Shown one piece after another: positions 34,841-46,600 of a stretch of 64,000 nt of DNA. The DNA comes from Allolobophora icterica. Its lineage: Eukaryota; Annelida; Clitellata; Crassiclitellata; Lumbricidae. Under the pieces are notes generated by a model. It saw only the letters and a program-made list of their open reading frames with translations, did no database searches and had not been told where the DNA came from. Where the stretch lies: assembly GCA_963556255.1 (NCBI GenBank), contig OY744605.1:6753267-6817266 (forward strand), read 5' to 3'. Numbering within the stretch: position 1 is the first letter of the stretch; the number at the start of each line of letters is the position of its first letter. Both the position numbers and the translations under genes were made by a program.

Positions 34841-35298
34841 GGCATATTTTAACTGTATAACTAGTGGGACAAATGTCCCAGTAGTCTTAGGATTTGTCCC
34901 AGTAGTCTGGCCGATTTGTCCCAGGCAATGTATGTATAAAGTATAACTAGTGGGACAAATGTTGCACGAATTAAAAGATTTGTCCCAGTAGTAAAATGAG
35001 AAAGGTATGACATTATTGTTGAATGACCCCTTATTATTGGTTGGGAGACCCGAGAAAAGTTGTAAAAAGAAGGTGATGACTAAAAAAAAGGTCATCAACT
35101 TTTTTTGGGAGACGAATTCCTGGAAAAAGTATAAAAGTTGTAAGTTTTTGGAAATTAATTCCTAAAAAAGTTCTTCGACCAGACCATGGCCGACTTTCTC
35201 GGACCCACCTTTCAGAGACGAATTCCAAAGAAAGATCATGAACTAGACCCATGGCTGATTTTGTCCCAGTAGTCAAAATTCCTTAAAATATGCACTGC
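34841..35298. repeat. GGGACAAA/TTTGTCCC repeat element with short inverted ends
   Basis: At least six copies of TTTGTCCCAGTAGT or its complement lie at 34863-35270. The block is bordered by GCATATTTTAA at 34842 and its complement TTAAAATATGC at 35282-35293. The middle carries GTCATCAACTTTTTTTGGGAG units like those near 49010-49040 and 39770-39800. It looks like a composite inverted-repeat element of unknown type. Confidence 0.5.
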
Positions 35299-35890
35299 TA
35301 TATACTTACTATATAGGTTCTCCCTCTATGTGTCCGCGAGGCTCACACGCTGAGAGCGCCGCCGAATCGTATACACTGTGAGAGGCGCTTTATAAATTCT
35401 CAGATACCATACCATACTGTACCATATGTATGTATTTATGTTTGCATGCATATATGTATTTATCTATATTTGTGTGCATGTATGTATCGATACCTCAATT
35501 ACGTATATCATTATATGTATATATGTATGTGCATATATATATGAATATTTGTTAGTATGCATGTATGTATGTATGCATGCATGTATTCATGTATGTTTGC
35601 ATATATAGCCTAGTAATACGTTTATTTAACGACGCCGTCATATCTAAGATGATTGACGTCAGACACAATAACATATGTACAGGTACATAATAGGTCACGA
35701 TAGGGGGTCCAAGACAGGTTAAGCTGACGGCCGGCTGCCAACCAAGAAAACCCCCATGCACGGTCAGCGGAGTTGGGTTTTCTCCCCTCCCCCGTCTTGG
35801 TTAATTTGTGGGGCTTGCTATTTACATAGGATAGTTCTGAGTATACTGTTAATATTGTCAATATTGTTCCGTGTTTTATTTACACTAAAA
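35299..35890. other. gene-free region with repeat fragments
   Basis: It contains a LINE/SINE hairpin tail at about 35365-35400, a TGTA-rich microsatellite (35425-35600), and a dispersed repeat at about 35620-35770 whose start recurs at 27592. No gene was found. Confidence 0.45.
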
Positions 35891-35984
35891 GTTAATGTTC
35901 TTCTATCTTCTTCTTGGTCTTCTTCTTTGTCTTCTTCTTTGACTTCTTCTTGGTCTTCTTCTTTCCGGTGGGGGCAGGGGCCGC

Positions 35985-36540
35985 CTTCAGATCTTTCGAC
36001 CGGAAGCTTCCAGCCACTTGTAGATGGTATTCAGGCAGCTGGTTTGACTGAGTATACGGTGTACAGATCGAAAGACCAGTTTTTCCGTGCGCACTCTCGG
36101 AGGAGCTGGTCTTGGAGTCCAGCCTGAGAAGGGCACTCCAAGAGGAAATGACGCACGGTTTCCTGGGCGTCACCGCACTCGTCACAGTTTCCGGTTTCGT
36201 GGCGGCCCCACAGCTTCAACTGCGCGTTGAGGCAGCAGTGCCCCATTCGGAGTCTGGTGATGGTGACTTCCTTCCTCCGGTTTGGGTCGGTGTATCTGCG
36301 GACCAGGCTGACGTCTGGCTCGACGACCCTGTAGTCGGAGCCGGTGTCTGAGGTGGTCCACTCTGTTTGCCACTTCCGGAGGAAGTGGTCGCGGTAGAGG
36401 TGTCGTGCTTCTGGATACTCGAGCGTCATCGGGAGGTCCACGGCGGTGTTGTGAAGCGTCTGTTTGCACAGGGCATCTGCCGTCTCGTTGCCTGGGATGC
36501 CGAGATGACCGGGGATCCAAACGATGCATATCAGATCACA
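35985..36540 (-). pseudogene. non-LTR retrotransposon C-terminal fragment (RNase H-linked type)
   Basis: Minus-strand translation contains DLPMTLEYPEARHLYRDH, then RLRMGHCCLNAQLKLWG and CDECGDAQETVRHFLLECP. The C-x2-C...H-x4-C type cluster after an RNase H-like tail is typical of the C-terminus of I-group non-LTR elements. Reading past 36531 shows GIPGNETADAL, the end of RNase H. The fragment continues frameshifted to a lysine-rich TTCTTC tract at 35890-35965. Confidence 0.65.
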
Positions 36541-36544
36541 TATA

Positions 36545-37336
36545 TAGGCTATATATGCTTATATAGCCTATAATATAGGCCTATGTATAGGCCTATGTAT
36601 GTATGCTTTCATGCATAAATTATGTAACTACTTATGTGTGTACGTATGTCTGTAGCCTACTTGTGCAGATGTACAATTGTACATACATGTATTCTTTATG
36701 TGTACGGATGGCCGTGTATATATAGGCATATATGTGATCTGATTTAAAATCGCGGATATTAACTGGTACTCTCTGCAGTTTAGACAAAGCCATGGCCTGG
36801 AATCCGTAATGTTCGCCTATACTTTCGGCTATCGGGCTTGAGGGTTGGTTTCTGGCCGGTAGACATGTTACTTCTCGGGTTACACTTCCCACCTCATCGT
36901 TTCAGCCCCATTGGTTTCTGAATCATCTATACGACACGAGTATAGATGCCTATACATTCAGCCCCGCGTTACTTGCCATGGAGCCGGCGGTTAAGTCTTG
37001 ACACAGAGCCCTCTGTATGCCCAACCTAAGCAGTGTGTAACCGTTATTAATTAATAATTAGTAACTTCTATTGCGCCTGTGTCTAATGCACAAGGCATCA
37101 ACCGATGGCACACCAAAAGCATGTATACTTGAATGAATGTATGTAATATGTATTACGCATCTATATATGTATGCCAGTGTATATGCATGAGTGTGTGAAT
37201 ATTCATACTGTAATTATTTGCATATATGTATGCGTGTACGACTGTACGTATGTACTTGTTTGTGGATGTATGTGTGTTTGAATGTGTCTCTTCGAGGTGC
37301 CTTGCAATAGACTGTAATATATCTGTATGGATGGTG
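36545..37336. other. gene-free region
   Basis: It contains TAGGCCTA octamers (36575, 36587), TATG-rich low complexity, and a segment at about 36860-36990 similar to the arms of the nanos inverted duplication (ACTTCTCGGGTTACAC, as near 19213). No gene was recognised. Confidence 0.4.
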
Positions 37337-37535
37337 TGGAGCAGCGTCTGCTTTTCAGTTCCATTGCTCAAATAGTTTCATAAACATCGCAGAATATTTT
37401 TCAAAATGGCGTCGTCAACGTGATCAGTTTTACCTGAATAATCTGGTGAGATCCTTTATCACTGCATGCTGCCCGTCAGTTTGAATAAGTGCCATGCCAT
37501 TTAAGGTCCATTAAAGTTTAAACCTTTCCTCACAC
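37337..37535 (+). repeat. dispersed repeat upstream of nanos C
   Basis: Nearly colinear copy of the repeat in nanos B intron 2 (25122-25300), but here it lies upstream of nanos C instead of in its intron. This shows either an independently mobile repeat or a rearrangement. Confidence 0.6.
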
Positions 37536-37539
37536 GTTC

Positions 37540-37683
37540 TTCTTATGATGACGATGGTGGTGATGATGATGATGCTGATGATGCTGATGATGATTATGAT
37601 GAAGACGACGACGACGAGGATGATGATGATGATGATGAAGACGACGACGACGACGATGATGATGATGATGTTGATGATGATGG

Positions 37684-37723
<40 letters not shown>

Positions 37724-37754
37724 AATGTTGATGATGATGATGATGATGTTGATG

Positions 37755-37786
<32 letters not shown>

Positions 37787-37796
37787 GACGATTTCT
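37540..37796. repeat. (GAT)n microsatellite
   Basis: About 85 imperfect GAT/GAC units. Long histidine, isoleucine or methionine/threonine-rich frames through it are artefacts. Confidence 0.95.
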
Positions 37797-37849
37797 ACTG
37801 CCGTCCGTCCATCCTTCCATCCCCCCATCCATTGAGTCAAAGAGCCTTT

Positions 37850-38413
37850 CGAGCTATATGGCTTCATTTCTTTCCCCTCCTCCCTCTCCTAACTCTGCTT
37901 CAAACATCCTTTCCCCTTTCGGTCTCATAAATATCCAGATATGAGTGGGGGTTGATATACCCAAGACAAGAGACAGAGACACACCGCATCCCTAAGACAA
38001 AATGTTGGGCCTGTTGTAATTAGTGTTAGTTAATGACATGGTCCAAAGGGGAGTGATGCAACTTGATTGGGGCTGAGCCAGCGTTAGCTTCCGGTTGCAA
38101 CCAGTGAAGGCAGTTGTCGAGTTGATGAAACTCGCAGCCTTAATTTGTGCGCGTTCAATAACAGACACATTCGATGACAATTAGTCGTTGGCTGTTCATG
38201 GAGACACATTAGCCTACTTAGGCTATTGTTCTTCAGAAGTTAAGTCGGAACACTTTCCGAAGCTGTTGATCGAAGTTGGTGCATGTTCTAGGAATATAAT
38301 TGTTTGAACGATTCTTAAGATTTTGCCTCCAGTTTTCTTAGATTAGGTACCGTAGCTTTACAAAATTCTACAGCTAAGTTTCGAATCTCTAATTAATTAG
38401 TGAACTAACAAAA
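37850..38413 (+). promoter_or_regulatory. conserved 5' flank of nanos C
   Basis: Matches the 5' flanks of nanos A and B, for example ATGAGTGGGG.TTGAT near 37940 and AACACTTTCCGAAGCTGTTGATC near 38249. The upstream region was therefore copied with the gene, and expression of the pseudogene would be possible. Confidence 0.5.
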
Positions 38414-38959
38414 ATGGCGGAGTCAGCGGAGGGTCAAGAGCAAAAAACAAAACCGGCGTCGAACCCACAACCTATTGAGGATTTTGACAGAGCTGTAGGA
38501 GGACCTGTAAGGTCCCGAAAAGATGCTTCAATGGCCGGAAGCCGGGGTTTGCGCCAAGGGACGACGTCAACAGGTGCTCACCCATTTGACGCCATGCCAG
38601 CTATTGCTGCAGTTTCTATGAACTCTCCTGCAGGTGCTGCATGTCCTACAGGAAACCCAGGTGGTGATTCGGTTTCCTCGGGGACATCTCTGCCGGCTTC
38701 AGTGAGCAATCAGATCGCGTCTCCAAGTATGGACGCTGGTTCGTTGTTCGATGTCGCAGCTTTTCCAGCTGGATATTCGATAATGCCTTCAACGTACCCC
38801 GAAGTGATCGAGCAGCCGGCTTCTGAGGCACAGCCCATCGGAGGGACAAGACTGTTCGGAGCTGGTGAAACCTGGTCACCGTTTACAACACCGCCTTGGT
38901 TGCTGAACCCTTCTGTAAGTTGATAAACTTTATTTATTGGCCTACAAAACAATGGTAAA

Positions 38960-39283
38960 TTATTCTATCTGTCTGTCTGTTTGTTTGTTTGGTTGGTTGG
39001 TTGTCCTTTTGTCTGTGTGTCTATTTCGTCTACATCTATCCGGTTTTTGTGTGTGTCTGTATATCGGTCCGTCTGTCCATTGGCTATAGATGTTCTCATC
39101 TACCTGTGAACCTATGTCCGTTCATCTGTGTGTGCATCTGTCTGTCTATGTTTTCATGTTTGTATGTATTTATATATGCGTGCTTTCTGTTGTCCTACTG
39201 TTTTTCTATGCGTATACATTGATATGTTGGTCTCTCTCAATCAATGAATCAATAGATCAATCAATTAGCAGATCTATCAAATG
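38960..39283. other. nanos C intron 1, TCTG/TTGG-rich
   Basis: Low-complexity CTGTCTGTCTG and GGTTGGTTGG stretches followed by CTGT-rich sequence. No gene. Confidence 0.5.
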
Positions 39284-39476
39284 CATAGACGTAAGGGAAG
39301 ATTCAGTGGTGGTGAGGGTGGGTGGGAGGATTTTACTTCTGACCGAAACAAAAACAAATCCCCAATAATTGGTGTTGCACAGAAAAACAGGAACGCCCGA
39401 AATTTGTTTTATACGAACCGATAAACAGACGCCCAATTTCCCCCCATAGTCCGGACACCTGCCACGCACGCCTGTG
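39284..39476. mobile_element. hAT-type MITE in nanos C intron 1
   Basis: The ends are CATAGACGTAAGGG and CCACGCACGCCTGTG. The 8-bp flanks ATCAAATG (39276-39283) and ATCGAATG (39477-39484) match at 7 of 8 positions. The interior is non-coding, 193 bp. Confidence 0.7.
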
Positions 39477-39681
39477 ATCGAATGTTTATAAGGACGAGCT
39501 ACTTACTGCTAGAAGCTTATCTCGCAGTTGCATACATAACAGCATGTGGATTAAGCGAAAGAGGCTGCCATTTCGGCTGCCAGAGTCAACGGCCATTTCG
39601 GCTGCCAGAGTCACGTGGTCCTCATCTGTCGTTACAGCGGATGCTTCTCACTGGCAACAACGCCGAGTGGTGTACGGACAT

Positions 39682-40051
39682 CACTGGCGTAAACTTCTTA
39701 CAAATATTGGGGGGGGGGGGATTTTCCCGATATATTTCTGAATTTCGAAAATCTTTTTTGGAATATCATCTTTCCAAAAGAGTTGATGACCTTTTGTTTT
39801 AGTCATTCGCCTCTTTTCTTTCTTTTAGGAGCTCATAACAAACACTAAACACTATCGTGAACCTTTTTACCGATCCGTCCTCACACTCACTCACACTGTC
39901 ATGGACTTTTTATCCGATTCGTCTCGAAAAAATTTCGTCAAATTAAATATACCTTCATATTTTTTTCCGTCTCGATTATTGGGGGCATTGCCCGGCTCCT
40001 CAATTATTGGGGGGCACGTGCCCCGGCTGCCCCCTAGAGTCTACGCCTATG
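39682..40051. mobile_element. hAT-type MITE inside nanos C exon 2, TSD ACGGACAT
   Basis: The left end CACTGGCGTAAACTTC and right end GAGTCTACGCCTATG are flanked by an exact ACGGACAT at 39674-39681 and 40052-40059. It sits within the first unit of a GGACATAATCCCCCC repeat, so it entered after that element had broken the exon. Sequence near 10640-10707 resembles its right end. Confidence 0.85.
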
Positions 40052-40300
40052 ACGGACATAATCCCCCCTGAACACAACCCCCGGACGTAGGCCCCTAATC
40101 CCCCGGACAGAATCCCTCATGCTAGAACATAACCCACCTCCAGGCTAGGATGTAGGCTAATCACCTCAGCCTCAGCCTACTCAGTTTGCTAATATTATAC
40201 ATGATATCCAAAAACATCCATAACAATACTTGATTAATAAGAATATATTTCAATTTGTTTAATAAGAAAAATATATTTACAATTTATTTAATTCTAACAA
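40052..40300. mobile_element. fragment of a GGACA-CCCCCC foldback-like element
   Basis: Continues the terminal motif interrupted by the hAT MITE (GGACATAATCCCCCC, CCCCGGACAGAATCC). It then matches internal sequence of the 19810-20797 element in reverse (ATATTTCAATTTGTTTAATAAG at 40244 against about 20475-20505). No right end was found before nanos C exon 3. Confidence 0.6.
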
Positions 40301-40759
40301 TTAGCTTAATAGTACAAACCAGTGGAAAAGTTTGTTACACTATAGTAGTCCCAAGTTTGTCTCAAAGCTGTCAAAGATATCTAAACTCGAATGTTGTGTC
40401 TACGCCTATGGTTTCAGGAGCTTCTCCCCTCTCACTCCCTGAGGACCCTGACCAGAGGCTTTCCCAGAGCCTCTGGCCTATCTGGGGGCATCGCCAAAGA
40501 CATCTATATAGCGCTTAGATGTGTGTCATCCATAGTTCGGAAATTTCCTCAAGGCTGTCTGCCATGGCAACCCTGTAGCACGTTTGTATTAATTTTGTCA
40601 GCGTATTTTTGACTGCGGTTGTACATGTAGTTCAGTGTCAGAGAATACATTAATGAATACTTAGTTTTGCAATACTGTCGTGACTCGTGTGTATACAGGT
40701 AGATAACATTAAATTTGTTTTTACTTGGCTAGGCGCTGGTTAGCGATCCATTCTATAGG

Positions 40760-40819
<60 letters not shown>
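40760..40819. repeat. (TA)n microsatellite
   Basis: Thirty uninterrupted TA units in the region before nanos C exon 3. Confidence 0.95.
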
Positions 40820-40822
<3 letters not shown>

Positions 40823-41107
40823 ATCGAAGATCCCATTGTGCCGACCGTAGGCCTATTCTAGCACCTCCTTATGAACTTTATGATAAATTTAAAACAATTT
40901 ATTTGGCTTAATTATATTGTTACGTTTTTCGCAGCTGGAAGGCGACACTAATTTGGGCAGAGACTTTGATCTACACGCGGATGAACCAACTGACGCCTGA
41001 TCTGCATTCACCCGCCAGCCGAACACCCTTCGAGGAACTAATTTTAGACACTCTCGGACGTTTTTGCGGGTGTACTATTGTATTATTCCAACTGATGTGA
41101 AGACCTT

Positions 41108-41113
41108 AATAAA
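41108..41113 (+). terminator. polyadenylation signal AATAAA of nanos C
   Basis: Conserved in position and flanking sequence with the signals of nanos A and B. Confidence 0.6.
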
Positions 41114-41282
41114 GTTGTTTTTCTCAGTAAATGTATTTATAGTTCTGTACGCATACAAACACACAGTAATCATTATCCACCATGGTGCAAAAAGTGTCGC
41201 AACTGATTTTTGTTTCAGCCGATAGTAGTCTTCCTTACCCTAATAACCAATGATGTATTGTAACCGATTAGATGGTAATGGG

Positions 41283-41449
41283 CAGAGGCGTCTACAGCAT
41301 AGAAACCTTGGAGCAAATGCTCCATCCAAGAAATAGGGGGAATATCTATCAGTGTGTGTGCCACAATTTTAGGGGGAAGGAAGGTGGAGGGGGAAAAGAG
41401 GGGGGAAAGGGACGTTGCTCCAATGACTTAGGGGGGATAGACGCCTCTG
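41283..41449. mobile_element. hAT-type MITE, TSD GTAATGGG
   Basis: The ends CAGAGGCGTCTAC and ATAGACGCCTCTG are flanked by an exact GTAATGGG at 41275-41282 and 41450-41457. It is 167 bp and non-coding. It interrupts the conserved downstream flank of nanos C at a place uninterrupted in nanos A and B. Confidence 0.9.
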
Positions 41450-41647
41450 GTAATGGGTCAGTATTCTGTGTCCATTGGTCTACGAGCAGGTTATCGTCAG
41501 GACAAGTGTTCATCATTTCATTCGCAAGCATTACCCAAATTGACATGGGTTCTCTTCAATATAGGTGAACCATAATCGATTCCCATGATCTAAGTGGCTC
41601 AACTACTGAAAAGGCGCAAATGTAAAGATGAGATGATGCTACGACAG

Positions 41648-42140
41648 CAGGGATGTCATTTGGGGGAGGGGTAGAGGGATATTTGCCTCTTTGATTTTTG
41701 AAAAAAAGGCAAATGGATGGAACAGGAAACGGAGGAAGAAGAAAGGGGTTTAAAAGAAAAAAATATACTCAACTTAAGGGACGTCATATCATGCAGCATT
41801 GGCTTACAATTTTGCACATGTAGACATGGGCGGCGATCCTGGGGGTGGGGGGTCGAGGGGACAAGACTCTCCACCTTTAACAGTGGGGGACACAGTATAC
41901 AGTTGCCGCCCCTCAAAATTGTGAAGAAACACCAAACACGTCAATTCGCGAAAACAATTTCACCTCTTTTTGACCAGGTCAGTTCAGAGGTGTACCGTAT
42001 CCCTCCACCAGTCCTGTCAATCAAGATCGCCGCCAGTGCATGTAGACTAAATACAAAATTAACAAGCCGACCAAGTTGCCCCGAAAGAAAACTCAAATGA
42101 CGTCTCCCCGCCCCATGAAAAAGCTGAAATGACGTCTCTG
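41648..42140. mobile_element. hAT-type element with nested MITE
   Basis: The ends CAGGGATGTCATTTG and AAATGACGTCTCTG are flanked by TACGACAG (41640-41647) and TATGGCAG (42141-42148), 6 of 8 identical. A younger hAT MITE lies inside. No transposase was seen. Confidence 0.65.
41825..42038. mobile_element. nested hAT-type MITE, TSD CATGTAGA
   Basis: The ends CATGGGCGGCGATCCTG and AAGATCGCCGCCAGTG are flanked by an exact CATGTAGA at 41817-41824 and 42039-42046. It is inserted within 41648-42140. Confidence 0.85.
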
Positions 42141-42148
42141 TATGGCAG

Positions 42149-42690
42149 AAAAGTTTATAGAAAAGTAAACTTCAGATTTTGATCCAGCACAAATGCTGGC
42201 TCCAACAGCAGCATCCTGTGCTGATTATTGCTGACCTTGCAAATTCTGCTGACTGCCGATTATATAAATCCGATTATATAAAACAACCGAGATCACGTTC
42301 TTTGGCCTCACCAGTTCATAAAACTGTATATTCATTAAGTTCCCAGCAACACCAGTACTGTCTTTCAGTCAAAGACAACAGAGACTTTATTTCCCGAGCA
42401 CTATATATACTCAACATAATCTACTTCTCAAAACTCTGTCTTAAAGTACTTTGTTCCAAGCTGCGGGCTTCATGTGCCTAACATTTGACGTTGCTGTTTT
42501 GGAAAACGAAAACCTGGGAATATATGAGCGTTAAAATTGGCCTGTAGACTTAAAATTCTTTTAATCCATAGCATCATGTTCTGTGTACAGCTTAGCCATT
42601 GTACTTAGCCAAATCGTCTCACATTTCTCTCAGTTTACCAAATCGTAATCGTAATCTCCCAACTTCTAAAGCGCCACTTGGAGGCCAAGC
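42149..42690. other. gene-free region
   Basis: No homologous gene or element was recognised except a short LINE-type piece near 42660-42685 (AACTTCTAAAGCGCCACTTGG). Confidence 0.4.
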
Positions 42691-42698
42691 GCAGGCAC

Positions 42699-43007
42699 CA
42701 TAGGCGCAGACTTCTTGGGAGCCTTGGGTGCCAATGCACCCAGAGAGAGAGAATTCAGTGGTGCCTGGCACCCAGAAGAATTCGGACCTTAAATTCAAAT
42801 TTTTTACACCTAAGCAGTAGGCCCTATTCTCGCAACTTGAGAAGTACAACTAAAAAAAAACAACATTGCATGATCTCACAGTCCAATACTTTTTTTATAA
42901 TCTCGTAAGTTACACATGACAAGAAAACAAAATCCGCTAAAACTCGCCTACCTAAGGAAGGGAGCGGAGAAGGCACCCAGAGACAAAAGTAAAAGTCGGC
43001 GCTTATG
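42699..43007. mobile_element. hAT-type MITE, TSD GCAGGCAC
   Basis: The left end CATAGGCGCAGACTT and right end AAAGTCGGCGCTTATG are flanked by an exact GCAGGCAC at 42691-42698 and 43008-43015. It is 309 bp and non-coding. Confidence 0.85.
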
Positions 43008-43274
43008 GCAGGCACCATCGTATACTCACGAGCGTTGCGTCAAATCAGAGGGAGTTTTCCAGAGAGTATTGCAAAGGAGGCCCGAGTCAGTGGCGTAGCC
43101 AGGTTTCAACACCAGGGGGAGCGAGCACATGAAAAAAGGCCCCAACTACCAAAATAAATAATTATCGGCATTCACGTTGCAAAAATGCTTTGAATCTACA
43201 TGTAATTAACACAACTAAATTTCGAAGCCACATTTGTAAAATGCTCAAATTATCTATTAGTTGTGCTATTTATT

Positions 43275-43660
43275 CATTCATTCGAGGATTTATATAGCAC
43301 CTCCTCAGGGGGGCTACTCAGAGGTGCTCCCGACTCCTGCACGGCCAAACAAGACAGTTTCCAATCGAGTATAGAATGTATAAGAGGGAGTTCTCTGGAA
43401 CAGGCATAGATCCGGGAAGCCCGTTCCATGCCGTCGGGCCCACCACTGAAAAACACGGTTCTGCATGATGGTGGCTGAGTGGGCAAAAGGCACAATGAGT
43501 ACCAATTTGCCCGAAGATCGGAGGTGGCGACTACCATGAACTCCCAGCATGGGGCGGAAAAGGACCCGCTGATAAGCTGGAGCGCATCCCAGCAAGTACC
43601 TCCAGACCAGGGAAGCAACCCTTATACCTCCAGCATATAACCAGAGACCTGACCAAATTT
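43275..43660 (-). mobile_element. L2/CR1-like LINE 3' end
   Basis: The minus-strand frame encodes a degenerate LINE C-terminus (ATIMQNRVFQWWARRHG...FGRAGVGSTSE) comparable with ATMQQRAFSVVGPKIWNG...FRRGWAGSASE of the LINE at 46794. It is followed by the GAGCACCTCTGA...TATATAAATCC hairpin tail. It is 5' truncated and lies inside the hAT-bounded segment. Confidence 0.75.
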
Positions 43661-43699
43661 TGATATTCGACCAATAGCGGACAGAGGGTGCCTTCTAAC

Positions 43700-46600
43700 A
43701 TTTTTGAGTAGGCTAGCCCACTGACGTTTACAACGGCGACCTAATATGGTCACTTCGTGAGGCCGCTGCGCCTATTCGTCGACCAGTGCGGAAGACTTTA
43801 TTCGCCTTCAACCTTTGGCGTCCTGCCTCTGTGGCCCCATGGCCGAAACGTCGCTCTTGGCACCTACTTAATCAGTCTACGCCGACCACCCCTATTCCTT
43901 CTCCTCCAACATCAATCCAAAGGAGGCTTCGCGTTGCCACATGGAATGTGAGATCTTTGCGGCACAAATACGTGGCAGTCTCAGACTCCATCACACATAA
44001 TGCTCTCGATCTTCTCGCTGTCACTGAATCCTGGCATGAATCCTCTCTCGATGTACCAGTGCTACGATCAACACCCTATGGTTACGCTTCGCTTGACAGC
44101 CCTAGACTCGACACTTCGGGAGAGGTCTCTCGTGGAGGAGGCATTGTCCTCTTCTACAGAGACACTCTTCGCGTGAAGCAGATCACCATCTCTTCTCCTC
44201 CCACCACGTTTGAGGTTCTCGCCGCCTCTGTTTCTTCTCCTCTGGGCCCCACCACTGTCATCACTATCTACCGCCCCGGATCGGTTCCTGTTTCCACTGC
44301 CTTCTTCACCGAGTTCGCCGCCATAATTGAGCAATTTGCGCTGTACAACACACAGATTGTCGTCCTCGGCGACCTCAACTTGCATCTGGAGGATCTCTCT
44401 TCGCCGTCTACTCTAGAATTCTCTTCAATCCTCCAACAGTATGGCCTAATCCAGCACGTCGCTGCTCCAACTCACCAGGCTGGCGGCTGGCTCGATGTCT
44501 TCATCACTCGTGATGACTGCGTCCCTGCTGATCTGAACATCTTTCCTCCCGTCATTTCAGACCATGGGCTGGTCTTCGCTGACATTCCCTTCTTCCTGAC
44601 GGCACCTGTCTATGTTATTCGTCAGTCTCGTGGCTGGAAGCGCCTGGACCGTGAAGCTTTCCAGTCGGCTATCCTTGCTGTTCCAGCCTTCTTTGACCCG
44701 GGCCAGTTTGTTGGCTCTTCTACTACCGAACTATTTGACATTTATGAGAGCTCTATGACAGCCATCATCGATCGTCTTCTTCCACCCCGTCCGGTCAGAC
44801 ATCGCCAGCACCCTCTCTCCCCCTGGTTCGACGCTGAATGTTATTCTCTTCGACGTCAAGCCCGTCGTCTTGAACGCGTTTACCAGCGCACACGTTCGCC
44901 AACCGACCAGTCAGCATGGATCCAGTTCGTCCGTGGGATGCACCGACGTCATCGTGAGAAGGAAAAGGATCACTGGGAGCGTCTGATATCATCCAACGCC
45001 AGCGACCCACGGCGGCTTTGGTCGACTTTCAATGACATGCTCGGCCGTCATCGATCAGCACAATCGCCTGATCCTTCCTTTACTGCATCCGACTACTCGA
45101 ACTACTTCGCTGCTAAAGTCCAATCGGTTCGCAACGACACCGCTGGTTCTCCTCCGCCAGACTTTCCTACTACCAACCATCGGCTCTCAGTTCTTCACGA
45201 GGTTTCCAGTCTTGAGCTGCGCAACATCATCTTGGCTTCTGCTGCGAAATCCTGTGAGCTTGACCCCCTCCCTCCTTTTTTGCTCCAGGATTACATCGAT
45301 GTCCTCCTCCCTTTCCTGACACTACTATGCAACTCCTCGCTCCGTGACGGTACTCTTCCAGCTTCGCAGAAGAGGTCGATTGTTACTCCTATCCTCAAGC
45401 AAGCCGGTCTCGACTCTTCGGACCCTGCACACTTCAGGCCCATTGCGAACGTCTCATTTATTTCTAAAATCATCGAGTAATTAGTCGCTCAGCAATTATT
45501 GACTTACCTTGATGCTAATAACTTACTTCCTGTCTATCAATCTGGCTTCCGCAAAGGTCATTCTACAGAAACCCTTCTCCTTCGCCTCCTCTCTGATTTC
45601 TATGGCGCCATTGATCGCTCCCAAGTCTCCCTTCTTGCACTCTTCGATGTCAGCGCTGCCTTTGACTCGGTCGACCACGACATCCTCCTCAATCGCTTGT
45701 CACTATCATTCGGTCTATCTGAAAAGCCCCTTGAGTGGCTAGCCTCCTACCTTTCTGACCGCACCTCATTGGTTGTCTACTGTTCTACCAGGTCCCTCTG
45801 GACCCCAGTCCATTTTGGCCTTCCTCAGGGATCAGTTTTGGGTCCCCTCCTCTATATTATCTTCACCTCTGATCTCAGTCGCCTTCTTGCCACTTGTTCT
45901 TTGTCCAACCATTTATATGCTGACGATATACAGGCTTACACCCACTGCTTTCCCTCTGACGCCGCCGCTGCAGTCCGCCTCATGTGCCACTCCACTGACT
46001 CTTTGACTGCCTGGATGTCTTCCAACCGCCTTCGCTTGAATCCCACTAAGACTCAATATATCTGGCTGGGCACCCCTAGGCAGCTTGCTAAGATTGATCA
46101 TGCTTGTCTTACTTCTGAGTTCCCCTATATCGTCTTTTCCACCTCCGTCAGAGATCTTGGCGTCATCTTGGATTCAGAACTCACCCTCTCTCCGCATATC
46201 TTGCAGCTGAGCCGGGCTTGCTACTTTCAGCTACGACAGCTTCGCGTTGTTTCCCGCTCTCTTTCCCCCCAATCTGCTGCTACTCTCGTTCATGCATTCA
46301 TTACCTGTCGGCTTGACTACTGCTGCTCCCTCTATATTGGGCTTCCCCTCACTCGACTGAACTGTCTGGAACGCGTATTGCGTTCTGCTGCGCGTTTGAT
46401 TGGGAGCATACCTAAATTTGGCCATGTTTCTGAATACATGCGTGATGTCCTCCACTGGTTACCACTCTCGCAACGCATTGTCTACCGGGTTGCCTCCATT
46501 GTCTGGAAATGTCAGCTTGGCTGTGCTCCCTTCTATCTGCGTGAGCTCTGTTCTCGTGCCTCTGTTCCACCTGGTCACCGCTCTCTTCGCTCTACCACCC

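Larger units (their letters stand above)
38414..40951 (+). pseudogene. Nanos C, truncated copy lacking the zinc fingers
   Basis: Exon 1 (38414-38914) is open for 167 codons. It is clearly homologous to nanos B exon 1, sharing DFDRAVGGPVRSRKDAS and a WLLNPS-type exon end followed by gtaagt. Exon 2 (from about 39541) matches nanos B only up to CAACGCCGAGTG near 39670. A GGACAT-CCCCCC element then begins and is itself split by a hAT MITE (39682-40051), so all eight zinc ligands are missing. The acceptor before exon 2 is also shifted out of the expected phase 0. Exon 3 (40935-40951, ending AGRRH) and the AATAAA at 41108 survive. If transcribed it could make only a fingerless N-terminal fragment. 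Confidence 0.8.

Noticed and set aside
35892..36185. lysine-rich nuclear protein
   Set aside because: The K-rich tail comes from a TTCTTC low-complexity tract next to a LINE fragment read in a shifted frame.
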